From assembly GCA_037043455.1 (NCBI GenBank), contig JAWPHD010011520.1, positions 19,186-83,185 of the forward strand: DNA of 64,000 nt, written 5' to 3'. This document shows, in pieces, positions 34,115 to 46,503 of this stretch (position 1 is the stretch's first letter; each line of letters opens with the position of its first letter). Below the pieces are notes generated by a model. It was given only the letters and a program-made list of their open reading frames with translations, ran no database searches and was not told where the DNA came from. This DNA comes from Cyrtodaria siliqua (taxonomy: Eukaryota; Mollusca; Bivalvia; Adapedonta; Hiatellidae). Both the position numbers and the translations under genes were made by a program.

Positions 34115-34190
34115 AACGAGCTGGATTCGTACCCACGACCGTAGCGGTGAACTTGAAACAGTGCCTCACCACTCTGGACCACCGGTACTA
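34115..34190 (-). mobile_element. tRNA-like SINE head
   Basis: The minus strand shows TGGTCCAGAGTGGTGAGGC (A box) and GTGGGTACGAATCC (B box). Stems are imperfect. Probably a SINE promoter relic. Confidence 0.4.
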
Positions 34191-34544
34191 AAATCATTCA
34201 TGCGGCAGCATGATGGAAAATAAAAAAAGAACAGCCCAATATTGAATGTAGAGGGTGTGATCTTTTTATAGTGATAGAATCTGGTGGTGAGTTTGGCTAA
34301 ATGCATCTATGTCGTACAAAGTACAATACTAAAAAAATGTACTCCGGACCTACGTTCGTGTATATACGTTTGCGCTTGAGATAATTCTCTCTTCACGACC
34401 TGTCTTCCGTCGACAGTACCCTAAAATAAACTATGGGCCCGCAATAGACATTAACCAAACTAACTTTCCCCGCAGCGCGCTGCATGATGGTTTTTGTCGC
34501 CGTTTTACATGACAATGACCTCAAACAGTTTTTATATTTGTAAC

Positions 34545-34815
34545 CGGAGGCCCCGGGTTTAATCCTACGTAGTGCCACTGAGTTTCGTCGGTGTGTTCTT
34601 GGGCAAGACACTTTCCCTTAGCCTCGTCTGTCGGATGGGGACGTAAACCGGGCGGTCTCGTGTATCGGTCTGTCCTCCGAGCACGTTAAAGAACCATAGG
34701 AATTTATTCGATAATAAGAGTAGGGCACGGTTCCCGGATTCCTATGTATCCTTATCTCTCTCTCTGGGGCGGCTCTAAATAACCTATACTGTGTTGATGA
34801 GCCGTTAAACAACAT
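34545..34815 (+). mobile_element. SINE body with conserved 'gggcaagacactt' core
   Basis: A B-box relic (ccgggtttaatcc) is followed by tcttgggcaagacacttt, gagcacgttaaagaacc and, at the end, tgatgagccgttaaacaaca, blocks I recall from widespread invertebrate SINE families. The tail is an A-rich stretch after 34,820. Confidence 0.65.
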
Positions 34816-36174
34816 TCAATATTTGAAGAAAAAAAAGGTTTATTCAAAAGGCATTATCTTAGAGCATGCAGCTGTGTACACACTGTCTGTAAAAATCCGA
34901 AAATTAAAAAAACAACACAATACATAAAAAACAAGAAAAACAACAACAATCAAATGAAAAAGTAGGGGCGAGAGAATATGAGGATTCAGACAATATCATC
35001 AACATGTCAGCGTCAAATAAGATATAAAATAGTTGGAAAAAACGAACCACAGCGTATCTGGGAATGAAACAATATTTATAGCCGATCTCCCAAAAGAAAG
35101 GAAGGATACATACAAATCCGAGAAGCTGCCCTAATCTTACTTACGAATATATTTTCCTTTGAGCAACTTGTTCCAAGGATAGACTCCGAAACACAGAACC
35201 GGTGTACATACAATCGGACGGACGAGAATAAAGGAACATGTTTTACTCAATAATACACAGAAGAAATTGACTTGCGGCGATAAGGTTCATCCGGGTCAAA
35301 TGCAACGTGTTATTAAGTAGACCACGCCAATAGGGGAATATATCTAGTCGTTTTTGGACTAGGGGTCTTTTCAAGCCCTAGTCCTTAGCAGGCGAGAACA
35401 TTCGAGCACGCTAGAAGCCGCAACAGATCGTCACTGACGAAATGTATCACTACGCTAACAGACAGAGAGAGCGTCAGCTGTCATTTTGATTGGATGTTCA
35501 TTCGCCTAAAAGAGATAAACACATACCACTCACTGTATGCATATTCATAGGGGGCCTGGTCTTGTGTAGAGAAGAAATAGTTCTCCGGATCAGACAAATA
35601 CCATCCAAATCTAAAATAAGCTGTGGGAAATGGAAAGAAAATTGAAGAATGTGATGTTTGGGCCTATGCTTTTTTTCTACTAAGACAAGAAACAAGATGA
35701 TATGTTTTATCTCGAAATATTATAAACACCGTTTGGACCCCGTACATCAAGCTTTGCAAACCTCCGATAAAGTAGCTCATTTGCATATTATTGTCGAAAG
35801 GACCAATGCTTCCGACCAAAAGCAGTTATTTTTCAGCAAAATTGTTTTTAATAGTTTACGTGTTTTTACCCGCCAGGGTCCTTTACATGAGTAAATCAGG
35901 ATCACGGTAACGCTGTTTTGAGCAGCAAGTGTCCGTTACGTCTATCCACTGTGAATATAAACCATTGCTTTTCAACATATTGCTTTTCCAGGTCCGTAGC
36001 TACACCGGGGCACACAGAGGTATTTGTCTTGTTTGCATTTTGGGTATGTACATACTTTACATAAAAACAACTATATACTAGTATATAAGGACCCTGGGGG
36101 AAATGCAACACATTGAAGGAAATTAAAACAAAATCTAGGGTGGAGAGGGAGGTTAATGCCACTGGACACCAAAA

Positions 36175-36535
36175 TAAGGGATATGCCTCGGTTAAATTTA
36201 AGGGCTGGTTACGGGCCAGTTTTCATTCAAAATTACTTTACAAATCAATAATGTTAGGAAAGGTTAATTACTAGTATTTGAACTTAATTGTTATACTAAA
36301 ACTTTCAGGTTTTAGTTAACACTTACCCTGTCTTACAGACGGAAGCTGGTATCTTTCATATTTTCTTTGATTTTGAAATATTATCAAGCAGAATTTTAAT
36401 GTTCAGATTGCCAATTCATATATTTGTGTTGCATTTTTTTTTTGTTTCGTGAAAACATCAATATTGGGCCCCACCCCGAAACATTGGGGTGTGGAGTCCT
36501 CCGGCTCTTACGCCTAGGTTTATAAGACTATATAG
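36175..36535. other. Non-coding, nothing recognised
   Basis: No gene; a poly-T tract lies near 36,435. Confidence 0.4.
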
Positions 36536-36537
36536 AA

Positions 36538-36765
36538 ACTCTCTCTCTCTATCTCACTGCTTCCACCCCACTCCTTACTTCCCCCACTCTCTCTCCCCTT
36601 TTTCACTTTTTTCCCTCCCTACCTCTCGCTTTCTTTCTTTCTCTGTATCTCTCTTTCTCTGTGTGTGTGTCTCTCTCTCTTTCTCTCTTTCCTTCTCCCT
36701 CTTTTTGACTCTCCATGTCTCTCTCTCTGTCTCTGTGTCTCTCTGTATCTCTCTATCCATTTCAT
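36538..36765. repeat. Polypyrimidine (CT-rich) tract
   Basis: About 230 bp almost purely C/T on the plus strand, mainly (CT)n with short TCCC and GTGT interruptions. Long open frames on both strands here are by-products of the simple sequence. Such tracts can adopt triplex-type structures (inference). Confidence 0.9.
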
Positions 36766-36779
36766 TTTCAATTTCAAAA

Positions 36780-37460
36780 TTTCAATTCATGCATAAATTA
36801 AGAGAAATTCATTAAAATTATGTTGATTGATAATCTACTAATATGTGTAAACCATGCATGCATAACTTCACATAACAAATACTATATCTCCATCTTTACC
36901 ATTAGTTACGAGCCTCTGCCAATATTCCAATTTCGATAAACAATGTCTCCCTTGTGTTTTGTTTCAATATACACTACACACAAACACACACACACGCACA
37001 TAAAAATGGAGGATTATTTGTATATAATAGTTTCTTTGATGCAACGCGATAGTTGGAAAGGCTACGTTTAATTATAGGTATTGTTTTGGATTATATATAC
37101 ATATGGACTTATAAGGTTGTTTGAGTAAGTACATTTATAGCTTCCTTTTCAATTTCTAATGACTTGTATTTCCTATTAGGTCTTTCTACTGAAGATTGGT
37201 CTCATCAGTTCGGTGGTAAAATGCCGTCTGCTAAAATCCACTTTTATACCCGGTATAAGACCAGTGGTCGATTCACAAAGTACCTGAAGCGTCTCATACA
37301 GTACCTCCTTATCTCATTAATATTCAGTGAATTTAGGTGGTGCGCATGTTGTATATATGAACCCACACGTATACAGTAATCACTTAGTACAACATGCGTA
37401 ATAACCGTTAGATTTGTTCAGTTCTAGTGTGCCTTTTATCGGGATGGTGTAGCTTTAAGG
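36780..37460. other. Non-coding, short CA tract
   Basis: A (CA)n-like patch lies at 36,970-37,000. A plus-strand open frame at 37,164-37,379 shows no domain. Confidence 0.4.
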
Positions 37461-37467
37461 ATAAATA

Positions 37468-37550
37468 GCATGGCCACGACGACGATCGAACCCACGACCC
37501 CTCGATCTAAAGTCCGAAGATATACCACTTTACCACGCACTCCAAATAAA
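37468..37550 (-). mobile_element. tRNA-like SINE head
   Basis: The minus strand has TGGTAAAGTGGTATATC (A-box-like) and GTGGGTTCGATCG (B box) around an anticodon-like loop. It abuts a LINE fragment on the plus strand. Not a well-paired tRNA. Confidence 0.5.
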
Positions 37551-37555
37551 TTATA

Positions 37556-37645
37556 TGCTTATGAATGGAAATAAATTGTATTGCGCTTTTGAAGTTACTT
37601 CAAAAGCTTTCGACTATGTGGTAAGGGACCGATACTTTTATTTTC
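37556..37645 (+). pseudogene. LINE reverse-transcriptase fragment (palm motif A)
   Basis: Encodes NKLYCAFEVTSKAFDYVVRD, the 'LYCAF-D-SKAFDYVVRD' block also seen at 49,535-49,590. One Asp of motif A is lost (EVTSKAFD for a VDFSKAFD-type sequence). Only about 30 codons survive. Confidence 0.7.
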
Positions 37646-37944
37646 TGGGGCGTGGGGTGGGTGGGGTCGGGGTGATGGCTGGGATTTTCCTTTCAGCCGG
37701 AATTTGTTTTCGTCTTCATTTCTTTAAAGCCGGGATTTTTATTTCTACTAGTACAATGGCCAGATTTTTCTTCCGTCAACTTGAAAGCCGGAATACTTTT
37801 TTAAGCTTTACTATTCGTAGAATAAGAAGAGCTGTTGTAGATCTACTCCACCTCTGCGTCGACCTTTGTTTTCAAATGTTTACTCAGTCCAATTATTTCA
37901 GCAACAGCAGTGAGTGGTCAATGACACTTGAAATATACCATCAG

Positions 37945-38465
37945 TACCATCAAGGACACTGGTAGACACATGTTCCATAACTCTGTATTTAATTTAAGCA
38001 AAAGTTTGGCCCTTTTATAACTTTGAATTTCTGGTTATAGTTTTTTTTGACAAGTCCATGTATATTAACAACTGCAAGTCATACATCAACAAAACTTCAG
38101 TAAAGCTTTGAATATCAAGGGCACTAGTAGACACATGTTCCATAGTTCTGTATGGAATTTTAGCAAAATTATGGCCCTTTTACTGGATAAATATGTTTGG
38201 CAAGTCCATATATTTCAATAGCTATATGTCATACATCAATTAAACTTGACATGGATTTTCAGTATGATCAAAGACAGTCAGAGATTGATGTTCCATAACA
38301 CTACATACAGTATTGTATTTTAGAAAAGGTATAACCCTTTTTCGTATTTGTTGACATGTCCATTTATTGCAATACCCACTAGCCATATATCTCTGACACT
38401 TCAAAGGAGCTTGATAAGTCTCATCAGATTCATCACTTACAGAAACATGTTTCGTAACTGTTTAT
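37945..38465 (+). repeat. ~160 bp tandem repeat, four diverged copies
   Basis: The block acacatgttccataactctgta or a variant recurs at 37,965, 38,129, 38,287 and 38,440. Each is followed by a 'ttttagcaaaattatggccctttt'-type block and a 'ggcaagtccatatatttcaa'-type block. This unit is familiar to me from clam genomic DNA (from memory). Confidence 0.75.
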
Positions 38466-38559
38466 TTCATTTTAGCCAGATAATCATTTCTTTTCAACTT
38501 AAGAGTTTCAGGTTAATGTTTTTTAAGAAGCTTCATATATTTAAAAGAAACTCACTGCA

Positions 38560-38770
38560 TACTTCAATGCCTGTGAATTTAACCATAAACCCCACAGTAT
38601 CACCTTCCCCACTCCTACACCACCACCACCACCCCAGATAAATAAATAAATAGTTGTTCTATTCCTTTTGGTTTCTCTTCAATCTCCATGTCCGCATCCT
38701 GTTCTCTTCCACTCCTCCTCCCCTGCCCCGCCCCCCCACACACACCACAGACACTCTTTCTCTCCACCGT
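38560..38770. other. C-rich low-complexity stretch
   Basis: Runs such as caccaccaccaccacccca and ccccgcccccccacac on the plus strand. No gene. Confidence 0.6.
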
Positions 38771-39409
38771 AGACTCCCCCAATGACAATAGTGTATTATT
38801 TCTGTTTTTTTCTAATCAATAACACTTCACGTACCCTCCGTACCCTCTTCAAGTTCATATTCTTTTTGGGGGTATTGATGGTCTTGCTTCGATATTATGT
38901 ATATATGTTCCCTACACCCTTACCTCACCACCACCTAACCTTCACAATTAAGACGTGACCGTGTGAATGAACTGGCACCATGGTTGGCGAGACAGCAAGT
39001 GTCAGTGTCCTTGTTTAAAATTGACTTTAGATAGTCCAGCTTGCAGTCCTTTCAATAGCTCTTGTTTAATATGCATCTTTCATGAATATCCTACCTAATT
39101 TGGTGGATGAAATTCGATGTGCTGGTTTTATTCTTTAGTTATTCTTGTCTGTCTGCTTTCTATATGAGTCGCATTTTGCTCTTCTAAATTATGTATTAAT
39201 TGGATGTTTTGTTTGGTTGTGTAGGTGATTGTCTTGTACTGGGCAATGTCTACAATGTTCCATACCATTCGTATTGACACTGGCATATAGCGCATAGCTT
39301 TGTCTGTAACCTGGCATTGCATATGACTGAAGCTGCTTCTTAAGTCCACTTACTTGTTGATGATATTCACAAACTCCATCGCACAAGTACCAGAACCCTT
39401 GCATGTAAT

Positions 39410-39815
39410 ACTGCCATGACCACCGTATGCCACATTTAATACCACCATGACCACTGTATACAACATTGATTACTGACATGTCCAAAGTACATCACATGTA
39501 TTACTATCATGACCACTGTATATCACATGTATTACCACCATGACCACTGTATACCACATTGAAAACTAACATGTCCAAAGTACAACACATGTATTACTAT
39601 CATGGACACTTTATACCACATGTTTCACTACCATGACCACTGTATATCACATGTACTACTACCATGACCACTGTATATCACATTTAATACTACCATAACT
39701 ACAAAGACTAAATACCACATTTATTACTACCATGACCACTGAATACCCCATGTATTACTACCATGAGCGATGTATACTACATTTATTGCAACCATGACCA
39801 CTGCATACCCTTTTA
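39410..39815. repeat. 31-bp minisatellite, first block
   Basis: Units close to catgaccactgtatacc followed by acatttattacta are repeated head to tail with substitutions. The same unit resumes at 40,625 after an 800-bp interruption. Confidence 0.85.
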
Positions 39816-39819
39816 TTTT

Positions 39820-40620
39820 AATATACCCCATGTCAAACACCCATGTCAATTTCCAAAGACTGTTATTTTCCCATTTTTGTAATATCTCATATCGCTTGTA
39901 ATGTCACCATGTAATGATGTCACTGAATGGAAGTCTTTTTTGTAATGTCACCCCAGTAAAATTTGTACTGTCTTATGATTGTAAAGTCAAAGCAAGTTTA
40001 TATGTATTGGGATGTCCTATGCTGAACAGTGTATGTATGCGCATATGAAAATCAGTAAACTCTAAAAAGGCGGACATTCTGAAGATGATTTGAAAGGCTT
40101 ACTCATTGGTTCACGGCTAAAGATTCCGAAAGCACACAAAGAACCATCTTCAGAAATTTATTTTCTAGATGCTGAGAATAGTGATTTTAAACAGTTAGTA
40201 TAAGCAATGTTTTCTCACGTTTTCTTTCAGACGAATATTTAGCCGAACCGAATCTTTTTCAAAGATATTTTTCAGTATATTAAAATAAATTGCCTCAGAG
40301 GGTTGACAAATATTCACTGTCACTCTCTCAGGATTGCAATATTTACATACGATCATGACCCAATAATGACCAATGTATATCATATTTAGGTCATTATATT
40401 TTTTATTATTCGTTTTACGAACCATAAAGACACAGAATTACTGTAGGAGGAGGGGTAACAATAAAAAAAAATAATTGGAAAGCAATTTTTAATAATTTTG
40501 TTGCAATGAAAGAGAATGAAATGTTCTTTTAAAACCTGGGAGGAGGTAAAAAAACACAAGCAAATTCCCTGCGGAAAAATAAAATACCTAATTTCGTTTT
40601 GTCGTAGCAGGACTAACAAA
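39820..40620. other. Interruption within the 31-bp minisatellite
   Basis: About 800 bp of unrelated sequence separating two blocks of the same array, probably an insertion. Minus-strand open frames at 40,195-40,619 are AT-rich with no domain. I found no clear terminal repeats. Confidence 0.4.
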
Positions 40621-40624
40621 CATT

Positions 40625-41000
40625 AATGGCCTTATTACAACCATGACTTATGTATACCACATTAATTATAACTATGACTTTATATGAATATCACATTCAT
40701 TACTACCATGACCAATGTATAGCAAATTACTACCATGACCACTTTATAACACGCTATAGAACACATTTACTGCTATCATGGCCAATGTATACCACATTTT
40801 TATAACTACCATGACTAATGTATACCACATTTATAACTCCCATGGCCAATGTATACCACATTTATAACTACCATGACTAATGTATACCAGATGTATAACT
40901 ATGACTAATGTATATCACATTTATAACAACCATGACTAATGTATACCACATTTATTACTACAATGATCTATGTACATCACATTTATTACAACCATGAATA
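40625..41000. repeat. 31-bp minisatellite, second block
   Basis: Units such as accatgactaatgtatacc and acatttataact repeat to about 41,000, grading into more diverged copies. Confidence 0.85.
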
Positions 41001-41118
41001 CGTACACTGTCTTCTAAACTCATTTCAATTGGAGATTTCGATAAACTTCTTAGCAGAAGTTGTGGATGTAGCCAGATTGTAGTTAAACATTTCCATGTTG
41101 AATCCAGTGGCTGATGGA

Positions 41119-42239
41119 GTCGATCTATTTTATCATAGACTGAAGAAGAAGCCAGATTATTTTTCAAAATTAATTATTAGATCAAAAATTAAAATTGAAA
41201 ATAAAGTTAGCGATAGTTTTGAGTGCGATTTGAGGTTCCGCCAGGGCGAATCGTTATCACCTTTTCTATGTATTGGCCGAGGAGACGAATTTTCATGCAA
41301 ATGCGCCGAAGGGATTGATATTGGTAAGTGGAAACTATTTATTTTACTTTACACTGATGGCTTTATATTAAATTTGCAAAATCGCCCGAAGATATGCAGT
41401 CATCTTTAAATAGTTTACGTATTTTAGAGGTGGAAATTAAAAGAAAAAACAAAAACAAAAAAAAATACAAACAAATTGTTTTTTAATAGGCGGCATTTTG
41501 CCAAGAAATTTAAAACTCTCTTTAAATGGATTGATTTTAGAAATTGTAAATACATTTTCATACCTCGGAGTAGTGTTTCCTACGGATGGATCTTTCAGCG
41601 AGGTGCAACTTACACTATCCTATAAAGCGCAAGACGCAATATTTAAGTTAAAACTGTATTTATTAAAGTTTGAAAATACAACTCTTATGCATGCATTGGA
41701 ACTATTTGGTAAATGTATAACTCCAATATCAAATGATGGAAGCGAAGTTTGGGGTTTCATACATGCAAATCAGATAGGTACAGTACAATTGCAGTTTTGC
41801 AAATACAGTCTTTGTGTTAATCGGTCAATTCCAAATGACTTTACTTATGGGGAATTCGGTCGAGTTAACTACCGGATATGTCCTATTTTTATTGCTATCA
41901 AATATTGGTTAAAGAGTTTATAGTCAAATGACGGAAAACATAACATTTTATTGTTTATCGTGTAGTCTGATGTTAAATGATTTAAATGGTTTTACTCATA
42001 AAACAAATTAGGTAACACTTATAAGAAATGAATTGTGTCAGCTTGGGGTTAACGATAAAGTTGATGATAAAAACTGTTTTCTTCTTGTGTTGAAACATCG
42101 TTTAAATGATACTTTTGTGCAAAAATGGAATGAGCGTTTACATACCTTGAGCAGAACAATGTGCTATCGAACCTTTTCAGATTTTAAATTTCGAATAAAA
42201 AATAGAATAGCTTCTTTTCTTTTAAAAAATTGTTTCTAA
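41119..42239 (+). pseudogene. LINE RT and C-terminal region, decayed
   Basis: Three pieces in changing frames. 41,119-41,409 contains a FRQGESLSPF motif and LLYTDGF in place of the catalytic YADD. 41,497-41,923 reads PRNLKLSLNG, FSYLGVVF and SEVWGF, the usual post-RT order. 42,030-42,239 reads FLLVLKHRLNDTFVQKWNER. It is the same family as the LINE split across 46.5-57 kb. Loss of the catalytic aspartates and the frameshifts show it is inactive. Confidence 0.85.
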
Positions 42240-42408
42240 AGTTTTATTACAAAAAGAACACATATCTAAATCAGCAATGTTCATTTTTTTCAAGTAAATG
42301 GTTGGTACCTAGAATCCTATGGTTGATCCTGTATTGAAACCATTGGTGTCTTACATCTTGATTTATTTTAAATGTTGGAGCAAATATTTTGTACCAATTT
42401 AGGTGTCT

Positions 42409-43790
42409 TCAATTAAGTTCTTCGTTCCACTTTGTTACCGCTGATGGGATTATATTATTTATTAGAATCAATTTATGTGAACGTAATAACATTTTAACTG
42501 ATGATGTAACATCTTCATATTCTAAAAAAATGGATTTTATCACATATGTTTCTTTAAAGACCTGAAAAGATAATAAATTGCCGTTATCATCGATCAGATC
42601 ATTGATGGAAATAACTCCTTTCGGGAACAAGTGGTTGAAAACAATTGTTGAGCCTCCGACCTTTATATCTTCATTGTACCATAAATGAACACGATGAGAC
42701 TGATACCATGAGGTTGGTGGAATGTTACGTAGTTCATACATATAACTTTCAGACATATTTCCAGAAAGGAATATCCTATGTTTTTAGGTGTTTATCTATA
42801 TAGTTTGTGCCATCCCAAGTGAACTGCTTTATCCATGGGTACATTTCTTGAACAATGTTTAAGGAATTATTTTCACTTTGTAGAAGCCATCTTATCCAGG
42901 TTATTTTCAAAGATTTAAAAAAGCATTCGATCATTCTTAAACCGTCTAACTTTGTGTCTTGATATATAACCTGACGTTTAACTTTGTCTGTTTTGCCACT
43001 TCACAAGAGTTAAAGATTAATGTTTATAATTCATTTCTTACTTATTGGTGGGGATTGGGTAATGCTGAAATTAATTATTTTTGAAATTGCTAGGCTCTTT
43101 GTAACTGTAATTTTATCAATTAGTGAGAGAATCCTCTTTGACTAGCTAATCAAACGTGTCTTTATCTCTTTAATTTCATTTTTATAATTTATAGTACATA
43201 GTTGGTCTAGGTCCACCGAAAATTTAATACCTAATAGAGTGAAGGAGTTATGTTCCTAGCACAGTTCGTATTCTCTGCATATTTTAACGTTACATCGTTT
43301 TCTGCAACCTACCCAAATGACGTTAGTTTTGTCCAAATTTATATTAATGCCGGAGACTCTCGCACAGAATTTTAAGGATTTAAAAGGGTGTCTTAGATAT
43401 TTATCAGAACCATCCAGTACTAATATATTGTCATCTGCATATTGTGAGATTAGGTGTTCTTTGGAGCCTATTTTTAAACCGTTAATATTTATATTTTTCC
43501 TTATCAAGACAGTCAATATTTCTGCACACAGAATGAATATATAGGGAGACAATGGGTGGCCCTGACGACAACCTCGATGTATAGTGAACCCGTCTGAGAG
43601 GTGCTCATTTACTATTACACAAGATTATATATTGGTGTAAAATAACTTTTTCCATCTTTTAAAGACTGGGCCAAAATTATAAAAGTCCAGTATTTGTAAA
43701 ATAAAGTCCCACGCGAGAAAGTCAAAAGCTTTTTAAAGAATTTTGAAAAAAGCTTTTCAAAATCAATTAGAAGGAGTAGCCTTTTTCAGC
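42409..43790 (-). pseudogene. L1/Tx1-type LINE, RT and C-terminal fragments
   Basis: Reading down the minus strand: KAFDFLAWDFILQILDFYN (palm motif A, preceded by a small internal duplication around AAGCTTTT), GPVFKRWKKLFYTNI, a GCRQG-type block, SPYIFILCAEILT, then SQYADDNILVLDGSDK (catalytic YADD intact, 43,420-43,460), ARVSGININLDKTNVIWVG, and after a gap a C-terminal piece (42,409-42,756) with WYNEDIKVGG and ISINDLIDDNGNLLSFQ. 'RQGDPLSPYIFI' with 'SGLKIN..KT..VWIG' is typical of L1/Tx1-like elements. Several stops; no 5' half seen. Confidence 0.85.
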
Positions 43791-43799
43791 ATAAAACAT

Positions 43800-45060
43800 A
43801 ATATCATATACTTATCTGTAAAGCACTGTTGAATAATGATTACTATATTTACAGTGTATCTACTGTTCATGAACCATTTCTCGGTCCAGTGTTTTGAAAG
43901 TTTTTTTTTCGTTCGATGTATGCTTTTCTCTACCATATATATATATATATATATAATGGACATACATATAATAGTACACATTTAGAATATGTTGATACAA
44001 GTACACATATACTATCCAGTCCAATACTATGAATAAAACATGATATATTATTGGATAGAATGTACATAGCTATATTTGAGTGATATTCAAGGCTATTATT
44101 TGGTTAGTTGAAAATTGTAAAATATACGCTATTTTACGCCATTGAATATTTGAAACATATGTTATTGTTACTGTTAAAATATTTTGCTCAGGAGTCATTA
44201 TGAATTACTATGAAATATTAAAATGATTATAAGGTTTAGTTGGGGTTGGCCTCGACTTTACTAGAGGTAAATATTGCCCTTTCCCTAGGAAAACAATGGG
44301 TGAGATACTGTAGTTTTGGAAAGTTTAAATGTCAATTTAATTGAAATATTTAACACAGCAATCAATATACCTTTTCTCTAGTTAGTTCCGGTTTTTAAAG
44401 TTTTGTACATAACTGATACACTTTGTTATCTCTCAAGTTACCTGAATTGTGTCCGTATATGGATTTTATATACTGTAGTGCTATTTATATACTTTAGCAG
44501 TCGAAATACCCAACGTCATTGATATTTACATAGTTTTCACAACTGCTTGAAACTGTTATGGGTTTATACCGATCTTTACTACGTGAGATGTATAATAATA
44601 ACGGGTTAAACTTAACATTGGTTGCGATCGCTATGTAGTGGGGTAGAAAACGGTTTAAGTAAAATTGATTTGTGTGTGTGTGTGTTTTTTAGCAAAAAAG
44701 ACGTGTTTACTTCTAGACATTCCGATGTGTTATGCGGTAGAATAAGTTTATGATTTCTTGATATGTATACATGTTATCGACATTTTTATACGACTGTAAA
44801 TATATTTGCTGGCATTTGCTTATTTTATACATATGTATGTTGATACGACTGTAATGAAAAAAAAGTAAAACACGAGAAGATAAGCTATGTATGTTCGCAA
44901 TATCACTTGCTTAGCGCCTTTATTAGTTCGAAATAATTCAAATTTAGAAATGTTCTATTGTGTGCTGTTTTGTTTGATTGAACTAATTGGATTGCTCAAA
45001 CACATTGCATAAACATGCGCCATGAATATATCATGTATATACTACAACCAAACGTACGGT
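43800..45060. other. Non-coding, (TA)n tract and nothing else recognised
   Basis: A (TA)n tract lies at 43,935-43,955. No gene. Confidence 0.4.
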
Positions 45061-45067
45061 GTAGCAC

Positions 45068-45160
45068 CGCTAAATGTTAAAATTCAACTAATTGTTAAAA
45101 CTTCTGCTAAATGTTAAAAATTTACTAACCGGAAAATGTTATAAATTTTAACATTTAGCG
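45068..45160. repeat. Small hairpin, 17-bp perfect arms
   Basis: CGCTAAATGTTAAAATT at 45,068-45,084 and its exact reverse complement at 45,144-45,160. Between them the word ctaaatgttaaaa occurs again, so single-arm repeats are nested in the loop. Confidence 0.8.
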
Positions 45161-45966
45161 TTTAGTGGATTCCGTTAACTGCTAAATGTATATACTAGTT
45201 AGAATTATATCTGTAAAGCATCGAATTGTATAACAGTGTTGTTTAAATGACTCGACGATATCGTTATGAAAGAAACACGATAAACGCCATATTTTCAGGA
45301 ACTGCTTCTCCTTCTGCTGTTGATGTTGTTGTTGTTGTTAGCGCATATTACGACGTAAGGAAGTCTCTTTATCCCCGTAGGCTTTTATACACAGGATACT
45401 AAAGTTAACCGGGTTCTTGTTCGCCTCTTGAACAATAACATTAATAGAACCAATGTCGGGGTAAGAAAGATGATGAATCATTCGATAATCATAGTCTTTT
45501 TTGGGCAATAAACCTGCAATGTTGAAAAAGGATGAGACTGGAAAGGACCAGCTATCCTACCAGCCGTCAATTCCTTTTCAATTTTTTTCAACGTTAAGAG
45601 TGTCATCTGACATGATAGTAGTGTTTTGGAGAGGGCTCAAAACTAACACATATTTCTTTGTCATGATATAATAACGAATTGATTACAACTGATATTACTG
45701 CCATGGCCAATCATTAACATACTGATGTACAGATAACGTATTCATACGCAGGGGCATTCATGAGGTTACACACACATACGCTTGACTTTAAAACGCATAA
45801 CTTATCATTACATCTCAAACGACGTTATTGATCATAACATGTATTTTATCTCTTGATTATTCTTCCGTATTATTTTAATTCTAGTTTTAAAATTACATAT
45901 CTCAAAATATAAAACATATAACAGGGATTTTTATGTCAATTTGTTTAAATATGGCTTTTATTCCGA

Positions 45967-46453
45967 TTTATACTGAAAGGAAAAAGAAACGCAGGGTGCG
46001 TATTTCTGCTATATATTGTATGTTTAATATGCTACTGCTAATCGAATGGTACAGGGCGACATTAGACCTGTCCTTTTAGAAAGAAGGTTTAAACAGCACT
46101 GAACACACCAATGGTTACCCCTTTAAAGTTTCATTATCGTCAGAATGCGCATTTGGCTCAAGCAGGTGAGCAAACTTAGGCTTTAAATGTTGCAATCACT
46201 TAACTTTAAATACAGTACCGAACTGGCTCAATTTTTCAAAGAGGAGCTTCAGCATTTATGAATTTCTGTTACAACGTGTACTGTGATTAAAACGTCTACA
46301 ACATCACAGTTGTCCTTTCTCTAACTAACTGCACTTTTTTTTTGTGCAAAACATCTTGGGATTTCCTTGGAATATATATGGAATTAAGTGTGCAGTATAT
46401 GCAATTTATAGCCTAAATACGCACCCTGCGTTTCTTTTTCCTTTCAGTATAAA
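45967..46453. mobile_element. ~490 bp MITE with ~39-bp terminal inverted repeats
   Basis: The left arm starts TTTATACTGAAAGGAAAAAG and runs into aaacgcagggtgcgtattt; the right arm at 46,415-46,453 is its nearly exact reverse complement. The interior is non-coding. It sits immediately 5' of the LINE endonuclease fragment at 46.5 kb and differs from the two TTAA families. Confidence 0.9.
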
Positions 46454-46503
46454 TTAAATTAAATTAAAGAAAATAATATGCTGTTGGTAATTACACGTTT
46501 GTA

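Larger units (their letters stand above)
33430..35965. mobile_element. ~2.5 kb unit bounded by inverted repeats with ggaccctggttg motifs
   Basis: 33,436-33,510 and the reverse complement of 35,868-35,948 match through gtggatagacgtaacgga, gctcaaaac.gcgttacc and (t)aacggaccctgg. The word ggaccctggttg (or a 1-2 base variant) recurs at 33,448, 33,487, 33,836 and 33,902. The interior has no transposase-like frame; it carries a minus-strand tRNA-like head (34,120-34,190) and a SINE body (34,545-34,815), so it may be a non-autonomous element with later insertions. Confidence 0.55.

Noticed and set aside
36489..36815. Long Ser/Leu/Phe-rich (plus) and Glu/Arg-rich (minus) open frames
   Set aside because: They arise from a CT-rich simple-sequence tract and have no domain or splice support.
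37468..37550. Possible minus-strand tRNA gene
   Set aside because: Good box motifs, but stems are not consistently complementary. Like those at 33,292, 34,115 and 58,003, it is better explained as a SINE head.
40958..41167. Minus-strand frame with DSTWKCLTTIWLHPQLLLRSL
   Set aside because: It overlaps the end of the minisatellite and the start of a plus-strand LINE; no family match was recognised, so it is not called.
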